A DNA stretch of 64,000 nt, taken from assembly GCA_037447655.1 (NCBI GenBank), contig JBBHKE010000302.1, positions 156,770 through 220,769 on the forward strand. Reading direction: 5' to 3'. The stretch is from Zygnema cylindricum (Eukaryota > Streptophyta > Zygnematophyceae > Zygnematales > Zygnemataceae). Both the position numbers and the translations under genes were made by a program. The notes under the pieces are model-generated. The model did no database searches, was not told the DNA's origin, and saw only the letters and a list, made by a program, of their open reading frames with translations. Positions 22,441 to 34,075 of the stretch are shown here, one piece after another; positions within the stretch are counted from its first letter, which is position 1, and each line of letters begins with the position of its first letter.

Positions 22441-23336
22441 TCGTCAGTTCTAATTAACGGAAAGTTTGAACGGAGATAGGGAGCACAAAAACACTGTAAC
22501 TGAGGTCTATGTAAGTTGACCATAGTCGCACGAAATGCTTACTTGTTGCCTATTGGCTTATAGGGAGGTTTCGCACGGATGCTTATATCGTGCCATACGA
22601 TCGCACTTTTTGGTACGGTATCACGCAGTTTCGGGGGAGCACGTAGCAACTTCCTCGTAATAAGTATTTGCCACCATGTCGAGCTGACGTGGCAAGTTGT
22701 GGTTCGACCTAAATAACAGACAGGTCATTGTTTCTGCATGTTGGCGACTGCTGACGAAACTGTACTTTTAGAATATGTACGGAATTTTATTTGTTGACTT
22801 GTTGTAACTCCAGTCGCAACTTTTTTCACTTTCAAGCTTTTCAACTTAAACACTACTGTACAGTGCAGTAGTCAGTTTTTTCGTCAGTTTTTTTTTTCTC
22901 TCTCTCTCTCTCTCTCTCTCCCTCCTCTTTTCCTCTGCGTGTTTTTTTTTTTTTTCTATTGTTTCTCGCTTACCACCACGGTAAAAAGTATGACGAAATT
23001 TTGAATCTTTTGAAAAACAGGCCTTCTCTTTTCAAATGTTCTTGTCCTTCTTTTTAATAATTTATGCGAGAAAATGCCTGATGCTCCCTCCCCCCCTCAC
23101 TCTCTCTCTCGCTCTCTCTCTCCCCCTCTCTCTCCCTCTCCTATCCCGGTAGCTGTAAATAATGGACCGCCACGTCATCACTTTTCTCCCAATGGTCACC
23201 TTTGGCAAACTGAGAGGAGAGCAACCGAAGCCTCCCGCGACCTTTCATCCGATTGGACGATATTTCACTAAACGACGAAGATGATGATGGTGACGATGAC
23301 GTAAGCAAACATAAAGTTTATTCGAAAGGAAAAAAG
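22441..23336 (+). promoter_or_regulatory. Upstream region of the P4-ATPase
   Basis: A (TC)n run lies at 22898-22922 and another CT-rich stretch at 23085-23145. The coding frame of the ATPase stays open upstream of its first ATG back to 23214 and encodes an acidic run, but it has no ATG, and an in-frame TGA stands at 23211. An upstream exon or a non-ATG start cannot be excluded. Confidence 0.4.
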
Positions 23337-24945
23337 ATGAAGTCATCGAATCTGAGCAACGATCCGATTCAGAAAGACGAGGAGGGAGAGACGAGAGGGC
23401 AGAGAGGGAGAGGAGGGAGAGGAAATGAGAGAGGAAGAGAGAGGGAGAGGGAGAGAGGGAGAGGGAGAGGGAGAGGTTTTTTCTACAGGATCATTGATCT
23501 CATACCTTGGTTAAGGAGGGAGACTAAAAATTCATCAAATCTCGAGAATCCACGGCAATTTGTGAACCAATCGGATGCAAGAAGTGACGTCACAGTGTTA
23601 GGGCAAACTGCTTATGCTGAAGAAGACGACGTCACACAGCGTGTTGTATACATAGGTCAATCGGAAAAGACAAAAGAGTCAGAAAGAGGGGGATTTGTGG
23701 CTGACAATGTGGTCAAAACAACCAAATATTCTGTTTTCACTTTCCTTCCTAGGAACCTTTTTGAACAGTTTCATAGAATTGCCTATTTGTACTTCCTTCT
23801 GATTGCCATTTTGAACCAAATTCCTGTTTTGGCAGTATTTGGCCGTACTGCTTCCCTGTTTCCTTTACTTGCTGTACTTATCGTGACGGCCATAAAAGAC
23901 GCATACGAGGACTGGACAAGACACGTGGCAGATCAAAGGGAGAACAACAGGGAGAGTCTGGTTTTTAACGTGGTAAGCAAAAGGTACGAAAAAGTAAAAT
24001 GGAGAAATGTGAGAGTAGGAGATGTTGTGAAAGTTCATGGAGGAGAAGCCGTACCGGCTGATTTAGTTTTGTTAAAATGTAGCGATGATCAAGGAAAAGC
24101 TTTTATCGAAACGATGAATTTAGACGGCGAAACCACTTTGAAATTGCGAACGGCACTCGTACAAACTTCAGAATTGAAGGTAGAGGACGAAGGAGTTGAA
24201 GAAGGAACCATTTTTTGTGAAGAGCCAAATCGAAACATATATGAATTTTCCGGGTACATGGTAATAAATGGTCTTCGTTTCTCGTTGGGACCTTCGAATA
24301 TGATTCTTCGGGGATCAGAGCTCAAGAATACATCTTGGGTGGTCGGATGTGTGGTTTACGCTGGGAAAGAGACGAAAGCCCAGTTGAATAATTCGGGTGC
24401 TCAGTCCAAAAGAAGTAGGTTGGAGAGACAGATGAATCGAGAAGTTTTGGTTCTCGGAAGTATTCTTGTCATTTTGTGTTGTATAGGTTCCATAGGCATG
24501 GCCGTTTGGATTAGTAGTCGTAGTGTGGACCATTTGCCATATTTTGGGGCAAGTTACAATTATAAAGGTTCAGCAGGAGAGGCAGCTCTAAACTGGTTCA
24601 GCTGTTTGATAGTGTTTCAAATTATGGTTCCCATTTCTCTTTATATTTCTATGGAACTCGTACGATTGGGACAATCTTATTTCATGACACGAGATCTCCA
24701 TATGTACCATGAAGAGTCTGATACTCCTTTACATGTAAGAGCACTAAATATCAATGAAGATCTTGGACAAGTGAGTTATGTGTTCTCAGATAAGACGGGA
24801 ACATTAACGGAGAATTGTATGGAATTCCATGCCTGTACTATTGGAGGGATAGACTATAACAAGCATCGTATACTGTCGGAGGACGATGATGCTGTGGGTC
24901 TCTCTTTTTTTCAAGGTTCTACTGAAACAGGAAGCTTGATAGAAG
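23337..24945 (+). CDS. P4-ATPase exon 1
   Basis: A single large exon carries the N-terminus, membrane helices 1-4, the actuator domain and the phosphorylation site DKTGTLTEN. Residues about 18-45 are a low-complexity [14 protein letters not shown] run encoded by GGGAGAGG repeats. Donor GAAG/gtgggt at 24946. Confidence 0.9.
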
Positions 24946-26898
24946 GTGGGTGAAAAATTATGCCCCCAGACTATTTGCACACCTAAAAAAGCATATGTAA
25001 CCTATGTATGTGTATCTACATACATGTCTGTTTACCTGTTTTTAGGCTTGTAATGTGCGCTTAATGACATTTAATTGATAGCATTGGAAATGTTTTCTAA
25101 GTGGTGGTAAATAGCTGTATCATGAGAGGGAAAAAGAGAGAGGGGCAGGGGAGAGGAAGCGGGAGAGGGAGAGGAAAGCGATGGGGAGGGGGAGAGGGAG
25201 AGGAAAAGCGATGGGGAGGGGGAGAGGGAAAGATTCACAATCATTTGCAGCTTTAGTTTTCGGATTATACTGGAAGCTTGCTCTGTAGGTAATTGCTTTT
25301 TTCACGGGTAAAGGGGGTAAAGGGTATACAGTGTCAGACTTTTGCTTCTCTCCCTCTTTCTCTCTTTCTCTCTCTCTCGCCGCCTCTCTCCGTCTCTCAT
25401 GGAAGTTGGAACAATAACTTGGTCATGTAGACTATTTGCTGTTTTTAGTTAATTGTTATTAATGTTTCCGTAGATAAACTGATGAAGTTTGTTTTCCCAA
25501 CTTCTTCGAGAGGCCAATTGTTGTAATTTGACAATTGGCATGGGAAAATTGTTTGCCAAGTTAGTGAAAAAAGTCAAGAACTGAATTGCATCACATATCA
25601 GTTCCGATTGTACCCTTCAAAATTTGTTAAAAAAATTCATTTGAAATAAAAATGACATAAACAAAAACGTTTGTAATAAAATCAGAAGGTCCGTTGTATT
25701 TTTTTTAGTCTTCTATGCAGTGGCAGATTTTTCAATCTCATGGAAAAACGCAGTTGTTCGCTGATAGGCTGTAGGAAAAGGAAAAGACAGTAGGATTTTG
25801 TAGACGGGGTTGAAAACTACTGTGTCTTGGAAATAGTTGCTACGAGGAGTAAGAGAGTAGAGAAAAATTATAGAAATTCTCTCAATTTTAGGTATCTAAT
25901 CAGACACACGAATCTGAAGGTTTTTAGACCACTTTCCACCCCCAGGTTAATAATCTTTAACCTGTTGTTTATTTGTTATTTATTATCAAGTTGATAAAGA
26001 GCCAGTTAATATAATTCTTTAACCAATAAAACTAAAACTAAATTAAAGTTAACTTGATTGTCTTAGACGAGCCCAAGGCTAGTTTGGTCGAAAAGGGGCA
26101 ATCTTAAAAATTAACTTGCTTACTACACTGCTAATCGTTATTAGTGTTATAGTTCTTTTCGCCACTTAAAACATCTTTTCTCCGTGCACATTTCTCGGAT
26201 TGTCAACCGGAGACCGCCAATAGGAAGGTGAGAATCTTGCCTTCCAATAGCAACCATCGGACTGACAATCCGACAAGTGTGCTCGGAGAAAAGTTGTTTT
26301 AAGTGGCGAAAAAAACGTTAGCACTAATAACGATTAGCGGTGTAGTGGAGCAATAGAGTTTTGATGGATGATTAGTTGTAGGGATGACTCTCTGTTGTAT
26401 TTGATCTGGAGATTTTCCATGGTTGTCAATTGTGTCAGTATGGAAATCGGAACCTGCTGTGAAAGTTTTGAACTGGTTTGAGAAAAATGTGAAAGAGAAC
26501 CACACTTATTAGCGTAATAACTTTGGAAAGATTATAAGTATCAAGGGGAAAATAGTGTCACCTTCGCTCGATGTTTGTGAGAGCGTCCCACGTGGATGCT
26601 TATGATTCACCTACTTTTTCTTTGATAATTGTGGCTTGTATTTAAATTTGTGGTTTGTTTTTATTTTTGCATAACAATAGGTTGTCTTTTGAAGGGATGA
26701 GGATATTGGTGCAAGCAATAGGTTTTTTCAAATGAAGAATATACGTTACAAGGTCAAGTGTTCTATAACGTTTGATAGTTTAGAGATGTTGAGTGATTTG
26801 AGTTATGTGATTGTGTTAAGAGGAGAGGATAACCCGGATGCGATGTTTTCTTAGAACTGAAATGGAAATGAATAACCCTTGAGAACTCAAAACTATAG

Positions 26899-26953
<55 letters not shown>

Positions 26954-27717
26954 TTTACTCTGACATTTAGGAAAGTTAAGAATACTATTTTTAAAGGCTC
27001 AACTTTCCTCTGGCATTTGGGGTTTTTAAAATTAATCCTTTTTTCGTATATATGTATATTTTTACTTGCAGATATGGATGTTAAATGGCGACCAAAGGCA
27101 GGAGCTCGGGCAGATATTGACTTAATTTCCGCACTTCAAAACTCAAATGGCCCGGAACACGGAAAGTATTTACACGATTTTTTTCTTGTTTTGGCGGCTT
27201 GCAATACAATTGTTCCGACAAGAATTAACCGTTCGATGTCAGGATTTTTAGAACAACATGTTGCGAGTTTTCGAGATGAGGGAGTTGTGGAATATCAAGG
27301 AGAATCTCCGGATGAACAGGCTTTAGTTAAAACGGCAGCGGCACATGGATTCAGTTTGCTGGAACGGAGCTCAGATGGGATTGTGCTCTCTGTTCTCGGA
27401 CAGACAAACAGGTAGGAGGGAAATGAGCTTCGGAGTTTTTTCCTTTCGTTTCTTTCCTTCTATTTTTTTTTTTTTAAATATGTTTTGTTTTTTTATGCTT
27501 TTTTTTATTAGTTTTTTTTTGGTTTGTTTAGTTTTTTGTTCTATGTATGTCAGTGATGGAACTCTAATGCGGCAGAGCCATAAAAGCTGTCAGTACTAAT
27601 TAATTGGTTTTTTACTATATTAATGTTTATTTGATTGTATCTTTGTCACGAAGGAAAAATGGGTGAATAGTTTTTTGTTTGAGATTTGTTCTGGTAGCCC
27701 AAATAACGTTTTCCTCC

Positions 27718-27781
<64 letters not shown>

Positions 27782-30700
27782 ATTTTATTTTTTTGGGGAG
27801 AAAGCTGTCTATCTGAGACAATTGATCGGCCATAGTTTCTGACCCCCCCCCAAAAAAAAAACCCCTTTGTTAAAATAAATAACATTTTTTTTTTTTTTCT
27901 GTTGTTTGTTTTTTCTCTTATGTTTTTATTTTTTGGTTGTGATTTCAGGTATGAAGTTCTGGGCACCCATGAATTCGACAGTGTACGGAAACGAATGTCT
28001 GTTGTTATAAAATGTCCAGATGGGTCCCATAAACTCCTTATAAAGGGGGCCGATTCTGTAATGTTTGGACTCGCGAGAACAATTTCCCGAGACCCACCGT
28101 CTCTCTCAGGCTCTCCCTCTTTTATCCAATGGCAAGGTGATAAATTGACAACAAGTAATACTCTCCGAGGTGTCGACATGTATGCTCGAGAAGGTCTTCG
28201 AACCCTCGTCGTCGGTATTCGAAATTTGAGCGAATCAGAAGTTGCCATCTGGCAGAAACAGTACAAAATTGCCAGCACAGCGTTGCAAAATCGGGTCGGA
28301 AAAATGCACGAAATCGCAAGCTTTTTAGAACGGGAAATTCAACTTCTGGGTGCAACAGGGATCGAGGATAAACTGCAAGACGGAGTCCCAGATACAATCT
28401 CGACTCTTAGAAATGCGGGAATTCATGTGTGGATGTTGACAGGAGATAAACAGGAGACAGCCGTATCCATCGCTTATTCTTGTCATCTTATAACACAGGA
28501 AATGGAACAAGTGATAATTAACGAGGGAACAATGGGAAAGACGAAACAAGCGATCGCAGACGCGAGATTGAAATATAGACATTTAGCGATTCCTCCTCTA
28601 AAGAAACGAGTGTGGAACTTGGTTAGAGGATTTCCTTGGGGGAGGAGAGGGAGAGGAGGTTGGTCCAATGGAACTGATGCTACTATAGCGGCAGCAGATA
28701 GTAATGCTAATAGTCCAGTAGGAGACGGGGATTTGCCTCACACTCCGGGAGCTGATGGGAGGTCACCGGTTCGAAATTCTTTGAGCTTCGATGGAAACAA
28801 TCGACGGGAACTTGCTCTGATAATTGATGGAAAAAGCTTATTTCACGCCTTAGAGCCAGAAGTTGATGTTTCGGTGAGTATTTTTGGACGGAAACCTCTA
28901 CAGTTATTGAATAAAAATACAAGTAATGACACAATTGGTTGCTAAACGTGTTGATATCGCTAATTGGATTGTGTTTATTTTCGACCCAAAATTCAAATGA
29001 CCAGTTATGAGTATTTATAGGTAGTGCCCGTCACTGAGCCCCAAATTACTTTAATTGATACTTATGTTGCAATAATACTATGCTACACGACTACGTTATA
29101 TTATTATAAAACTATTATCTGTTTTCTCTATCAGTGGCAAGCAGTGTAGTTCCGCGGGTCTGTCCCTCTCTCTCTCCCTCTTCTTATCATGTTCCTTTCC
29201 CATTTGTTGTGGTGCTTCTGATAGAGCAAGTATATGATATGAAAATAGATGTTTCAGTTACGTTAATGATTATCTTTACAATAATTGATCTATTTTTGAA
29301 GAACTTAAAGTTAGTTACTACAATGGATATCATCCTTAGAGTCAAAATGTTCTTTTTACCTCTGCGGTTTTTTTGTTTCTTTTTTTTTCGTTTAAGTGCA
29401 CAGTTGTTGGGTTTTGTTCGAAACTGACCATTTTTTTTAACTCGGTCTGTTTGGGTTTTTGTTTTTCCAGTTGATTCGGATTTCTGTTTGAAAGTGTACA
29501 ATGTTATGAATCGCATTCGGGATTCTTTTTTATTTAAAACGGTTGTTATTGGGGTTTCGGGTTTTTCAGTTGTATCAACTCGCAATTTTGTGTAAAGTGG
29601 TAGTTTGTTGTCGAGTGGCTCCTCTCCAAAAGGCAGGAGTGGTAGCTCTCGTCAAAAGATGTTCAAAAAAGCTTTGTCTCGCTATTGGAGACGGTGAGTG
29701 AAGAAAAATAATTGGATTGGATAAAAAACTCGAAATTTAAGTTAAAGACGAAAAACATTGAAATTAAGTGAAAGGGACAAAAACTTGAAAATTGATTGAA
29801 GAATAGTGGTGTTTATATTGATCATACTAATGACAAATCGGTAAGTTCACTATTATCGCAATATTCGTTTGTGATAGTTGGCAATAACTGACTGATAAGC
29901 GTACGGTACTTAGTACATAAATATCTAACTAACAGAAAATAAATCTGGCCAATTTTTTTATGTTGTTTTATACAAATTCGCTTATGTTGTTTTTTATGTT
30001 TTTTGTGGTTCTTTCTCTTTATTTTATCGTTTTTCAGGTGGGGGATGACGTGTTGATGATATAAGTTCTTTTGTGTTGTTTTTTGTGTCGTTTGTGGTTC
30101 TTTTTCTTATGGTTTTTCTGGTGCAAATGATTTATCCATGATACAATTTTTTTTTGTTGTCTTTTATGTCGACTGTGGTTCTTTTTCTCTTTGTTTTATC
30201 GTTTTTCAGGTGTGAATGATGTATCGACGATTCAAATGGTAGATTTCTGAGTGGGAATAATATACCCTAAGAGAACCTGTAAAACCCTAAAACACTCTAA
30301 ATAACTCTAAAAAACTCTAAAAAACTCAAAAACCCGGTTTTTTTCTCGTCGTTTTTGCCATGAAACAGGTGCGAATGATGTATCGATGATCCAAATGGCG
30401 GATGTGGGAGTGGGAATAAGTGGACAAGAAGGGAGACAGGCGGTTATGGCTTCCGATTTTGCGATCGCGAGATTTCGATTTTTGAAGCGTCTCCTTCTTG
30501 TCCACGGGCATTGGAACTACCAACGACTCGCGTATATGGTTCTTTATAATTTTTACAAAAACGCGGTTTTTGTTTTGATGCTTTTCTGGTGAGTTGACGG
30601 ACAACTCTCATTTGTTAATGGTTCTTTGTACTTTTTATAGAAATGTGGTTTTTGTTTTGATGCTTTTTTGGTGAATCGATGGACATTTCTGTTGCTGGGT

Positions 30701-32343
30701 TGTCATATTTTCATCTTCTCATAGTGTTTGTGGGTGAATACTATTTATTTTATGAAGCAATTGTTTTTACAAAGAAACGATTTTTGTTTTGATGCTCTTT
30801 TGGTAGTCGACGGGCAGATTTAATGTTGTATCCTTATGTTTTCATAATCTCATGTTTTCATATTCTCATGCTATTTGTGAACGTATGCTGTTTGTCCATG
30901 AAGTATTTGTACACATTGATGAGGCAATGGTATTTATTTATGATGCAATTCTCTATAATTATGAGGCTATTCTATTTAACTATGAGCTGTTTTAGATTTT
31001 GGACAACCTGAAACTGCTCCAAGTTTATTTTTCTTATTATGGGAAATTTAAGTCAAATTAAGCATTATTTCTCCTTTCCTATTTGTGTGTATGTATGTTT
31101 GTATGCCTGTTTCTGAAATATTTAAATATACATTTTTATGAGCACATCGAAGTCTCATTTCGTATTTGTATTATGAATGTGGAGGGCCCTCCTTTCCTTC
31201 AAAAGTTTAAAAGAAAAACCCTAGAAGAAAATTCTTAAAAATTCAAAGGATAAACCTTTATACCCCTTAAAAAACAGAAAACAAAACATATCCTCCTTGT
31301 GTTTCTGCTGACCTAAAGATACCGACGTAATATTTTTTTTTTTCGCCTCGCATATTAGGTTCATATTTTACACCGGTTATTCTGCGCAAACGGGTATCGG
31401 TGATTGGAGTCTCGTTTTCTTTTCTCTCATTTATACTTCGGTACCGACGATAGTTATTGGAATTTTGGAACAAAACGTGAGTCCTTCTACGCTTGTCAAA
31501 TGGCCGAAACTTTACCAGGCAGGTCCGACGCAAAAATTTTACAATCGAAAACTTTTTTGGTTGATAATGCTCGACACTCTTTGGCAAAGTTTGGTCATTT
31601 TTTTCGTTCCGTTTTTTTCCGCAAGAGAAAATACGGCCACGCTTTGGGGCGTCGGTCAAGTTTGGATATTTGCGGTGACGGTTGTCGTCACTTTTCATTT
31701 GGCGATGGATATTCGATTTTGGACATATCTTCACCATCTCGTTATTTGGTTATCATTTCTCGTCACGTATATTATTCTCATCGTTTTGGATTTTCTTCCG
31801 AGCACTCCTCAATATGGGTGAGAGATCAAGAAACCCACTTCTCCCTCCCCCTCCCCCTCCCCCTCCCCCTCAGGAGATCATTTTAACTTTTTTTTATCTT
31901 TTTCTTTCCATCTTCAAAGTAGAATGAACTTGAATCTTCCAAAAAGCTCATCCCTCGTCTTTTCCCTTCTACTTTTTTTATCTTCTCTTTTTTTTTTTTT
32001 TTTTCCTTCTTTTCCTTTTTCCTTTTTTATCCTTTTCCTTTTGTCTTTTTTCTTCCCCTCATCTTTCTTTTTTCATTTTTCCGGTCTTGTTTTATTCAGC
32101 TCCCTCCGAAATACGGCGAACAAGGGCTCTTATTGGTTGGAGATTCTTCTTATAATTGTTTTAGCCCTTTTGCCGAGATTTACTATAAAGTATATTTTTC
32201 AGAGATTCTTCCCTCTAAACACACAAATTGCTTTAGAGTTGGAGGTAAAAAGTCTCGAAAGTCAAAGGCAAAAATCTTTAATTTCAACGGAACCCCAATT
32301 GGAAATGGGAAATGTCATCGCAAATCTTCGCGAAGATCTCTGA
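23337..32343 (+). CDS. P4-type ATPase, phospholipid flippase of the plant ALA1 kind, seven exons
   Basis: Join 23337-24945, 27072-27411, 27949-28873, 29570-29693, 30369-30588, 31359-31817 and 32100-32343: 3921 nt, about 1306 aa. All GT-AG and in phase. These enzymes flip aminophospholipids to the cytosolic leaflet, usually with a CDC50/ALIS partner. Seen motifs: TAKYSVFTF-like opening ([20 protein letters not shown]), NLDGETTLK (actuator), [12 protein letters not shown] in helix 4, phosphorylation site DKTGTLTE with Asp at about residue 485, [39 protein letters not shown] and [10 protein letters not shown]. The end of exon 7 gives the final membrane helix and a short tail. It is longer than plant ALA1 (about 1150-1160 aa) because of a Gly/Arg/Glu-rich N-terminal run and an insertion in the nucleotide-binding domain (28600-28790). 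Start chosen at the first in-frame ATG. No lesion was seen. Confidence 0.92.
24946..27071 (+). other. P4-ATPase intron 1
   Basis: It contains a GGGAGAGG-rich purine tract (25128-25230) like the one in exon 1, MITE A8 (26124-26344), and a (CT)n run of about 50 bp at 26898-26948 before the acceptor ttacttgcag. No nested gene was seen. Confidence 0.7.
26124..26344. mobile_element. MITE family A, copy A8, in P4-ATPase intron 1
   Basis: The ends TACACTGCTAATCGTTATTAG and ATAACGATTAGCGGTGTA are preserved, as are the inner arms cacttaaaacatcttttctc and gagaaaagttgttttaagtg. One of the better kept copies. Confidence 0.8.
27072..27411 (+). CDS. P4-ATPase exon 2
   Basis: It starts inside the linker with DMDVKWRPK and carries [10 protein letters not shown] and [12 protein letters not shown] of the nucleotide-binding domain. 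Donor AG/gtagga. Confidence 0.9.
27720..27782. repeat. (AT)n microsatellite in P4-ATPase intron 2
   Basis: An uninterrupted TATATA run of roughly 50 bp, following ctatatatac, then a T-rich tract, a C8/A10 homopolymer pair near 27843-27862 and a T run before the acceptor. Confidence 0.9.
27949..28873 (+). CDS. P4-ATPase exon 3
   Basis: It carries [30 protein letters not shown] and [11 protein letters not shown] glycine/asparagine-rich insertion of about 60 residues follows [11 protein letters not shown], before the family motif [11 protein letters not shown]. Donor TCG/gtgagt. Confidence 0.9.
29388..29693 (+). repeat. Tandem echo of exon 4 acceptor (3 copies)
   Basis: The real acceptor gtttttcag/TTGTATCAACTCGCAATTTTG (29561-29590) is echoed upstream at about 29461-29500 (gtttttccagttgattcgga, then tttctgtttgaaagtg) and about 29396-29425 (gcacagttgttgggttttgtt, then cgaaactg). 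The downstream AAAGTG or AACTG match is also kept. Copies decay with distance. Confidence 0.65.
29570..29693 (+). CDS. P4-ATPase exon 4
   Basis: A short exon encoding [21 protein letters not shown] and LCLAIGD, ending one base into the Gly codon of the GDGANDV motif. Donor GACG/gtgagt. Confidence 0.88.
30010..30415 (+). repeat. Ladder of four exon 5 acceptor copies
   Basis: The real junction caggtgcgaatgatgtatcg (from 30366) is preceded by three decayed copies. They are at about 30036-30063 (tttcaggtgggggatgacgt), 30117-30144 (ttctggtgcaaatgatttat) and 30207-30250 (tttcaggtgtgaatgatgta). Each is introduced by gtggttctttctctt-like and atcgtttttcag-like sequence. The nearest copy encodes [13 protein letters not shown] then TGA; the farthest encodes GGDDVLMI then TAA. 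Confidence 0.9.
30369..30588 (+). CDS. P4-ATPase exon 5
   Basis: It completes [18 protein letters not shown], then [16 protein letters not shown] and [16 protein letters not shown], ending LMLF with TG of the Trp codon before gtgagt. The real acceptor here is gaaacag. Confidence 0.9.
30537..30815 (+). repeat. Tandem echo of exon 5 donor region (3 copies)
   Basis: The real end tttgttttgatgcttttctg/gtgagttgacgg (30571-30600) is repeated at about 30650-30682 (tttgttttgatgcttttttg, gtgaatcgatgg) and 30782-30812 (tttgttttgatgctcttttg, gtagtcgacggg). Upstream parts (ttctttataatttttacaaaaacgc) are kept as well. Confidence 0.9.
31359..31817 (+). CDS. P4-ATPase exon 6
   Basis: It encodes the C-terminal membrane helices: [53 protein letters not shown] and [15 protein letters not shown]. 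Donor TATGG/gtgaga. Confidence 0.9.
32100..32343 (+). CDS. P4-ATPase exon 7 and stop
   Basis: The last membrane helix [20 protein letters not shown] is followed by a 45-residue charged tail ending IANLREDL and TGA at 32341. Confidence 0.88.
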
Positions 32344-33572
32344 AAAAACCTCAAAAACAAAAAAATTACGGACATTTTATGGTTTTCTTCTCTATTTTCG
32401 AAAAAAGTATGTATTAAAGCGCAGAACGTTTTTGTTTTTGAAAGAAAATGTGTCTCGATATGTATTTTAATACGTCACGATGAAAAAAAAAGAAAAATAC
32501 TTGTTTCGAATTAGTCGCCTCAAAAGTCGAGGTTATATTTTATCGCTGAGTTATCTTAATAATTCTTTCACTTCCATTTTTTAATCGCCGTCTTTCGAAA
32601 TCAAGTCTACCCTTGAATCGCAAAATCGAGTTTTCAAGGAATTATTTTCAATACAGGTCAGCTTATATAGAATATATGTTTAGGGTTAAAAAAAATTAAG
32701 CTCGAATGTTAAGAAATTGTACTTTTCTTGTGTATATATAAAATTGAAGGGAATTGAAGGAAATTGAAGTGAAATTAAATCGCGTTTTTGCAAGGAAGAT
32801 CAAAGTTCATTATCTTTTTTCCCTCCTTCGTATTTTTGTTGTTCATGTTGTTTCGTTATTTTTTTTTTTCGACTTTTTGGTATTTTGTTTCTCGGTTTTG
32901 TCTTGATGCGGTAATTCAAAATGGTAACTCTCTTGTACTTGAAAATTAGAATTCATTTTTGTTTTTATCTGGTGACAGTTGAACGTTCCTTCTTATTAAA
33001 AATTTCCAATCTTTATTAAAAATGTTATTGAAAACATGCAGTGGTAAACCATCTGAGTACATGGAAACAAAAGAAAAGTAAAGCCAGAACGAAGCAAACT
33101 AATCGATTTCTTTCCTCTCTAACGTGGAAATTGATAAGAATTTTGTCGAACATACACTCAAAATTCAAGTTTTGAGTAAAAGAAAGAGCTGTACATTTTA
33201 TTTAAATATAAAGATTATTAATTGTGACATTGTCACAATACTTTTTTCTGTTTATGGAAAGAGATTGGGTATGACATGGTGGAAACAACAGTAGTGATGC
33301 CTGAAATGACTGACTCTGAAATGACATCAATTCATCGAATAAAGATACCAACAATTGTCTTCCTTTTTCTGCTTCTCTTTATATTTTATATTGTTCTCCT
33401 TCTTCTTCTCCATCTCCTCCTTCCCTTCTTCTTTCCCCTTCTCTTCCCCTCTGTCTTGTGATCGTTATTTTACGACTTCTTCTCCCCCTACTTTTTTAAC
33501 ATCTCTACTCATAATTTTTATAAGCTAAGTAAAACCGACCTAAGATGTAATAATGAAATAAAGCATTCTCAC
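32344..33572. other. 3' flank of the P4-ATPase
   Basis: AT-rich with no recognised gene. About 33035-33075 on the minus strand matches the 3' end of the LINE at 62265-62320 (the gtaaaccatctgagt motif), a short LINE tail remnant. Confidence 0.45.
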
Positions 33573-33792
33573 TACACTGACCACGGTTATAGGAGTCAAA
33601 CATTTTTCGGGCAGTCAATTTTTTTTAACTGTATGGTGAACCGTTGGATTTTTCCGAGAGGCAAGAAATCAAAAGGTGACAGACCTTACCATGCGACCGT
33701 GACGTGGCAATTGAAAATTGTAAAATTATGCGACGAGAAAAAGAGGTTTGATTGCCCGAACAATTTCAACTCTAAAAATGATGGGCGGTGTA
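33573..33792. mobile_element. MITE family C, copy C3
   Basis: The ends TACACTGACCACGGTTATAG and TGATGGGCGGTGTA are inverted repeats. The inner pair cgggcagtcaatttt and aattgtaaaa is weak. About 220 bp. Confidence 0.6.
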
Positions 33793-33989
33793 GTGAACTA
33801 AACAAACGTGAAATGAAGGGTGGGAAAAATGGAAGGAAAAATTAGTGTAAATGCGATATTGAAATGCTTAATACTCATTTATTGTAAGGAAACACGATGA
33901 ACAGTAGTGTACCCTACTTTCCAAAATACTTTTATTAACACCATTTTCACAATTTGCCGTAAAAAAAGGGTCACCATTAATAGCCATTT

Positions 33990-34075
33990 TAAAAAGCTTT
34001 GTTACGAAAGCATGATGGTAAACCATCTCTGAGTGCATGGAAACAAAAGAAAGTAAGAGACAAAATGAAACTTGA
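33990..34075 (-). repeat. LINE 3'-end remnant
   Basis: On the minus strand it carries the LINE tail motif (ctcagagatggtttaccatc followed by a T-rich stretch), as in the element at 59268-62320. Related short tails occur at about 33035 and 50175-50235. Confidence 0.5.

Noticed and set aside
22158-22480. Overlapping proline/arginine-rich frames on both strands
   Set aside because: They arise from the ACCCG-rich repeat in several frames at once and show no domain.
23253-23336. Flippase start at a TTG codon (23253)
   Set aside because: No nuclear plant gene evidence for TTG initiation here; the next in-frame ATG at 23337 is more economical, though noted as uncertain.
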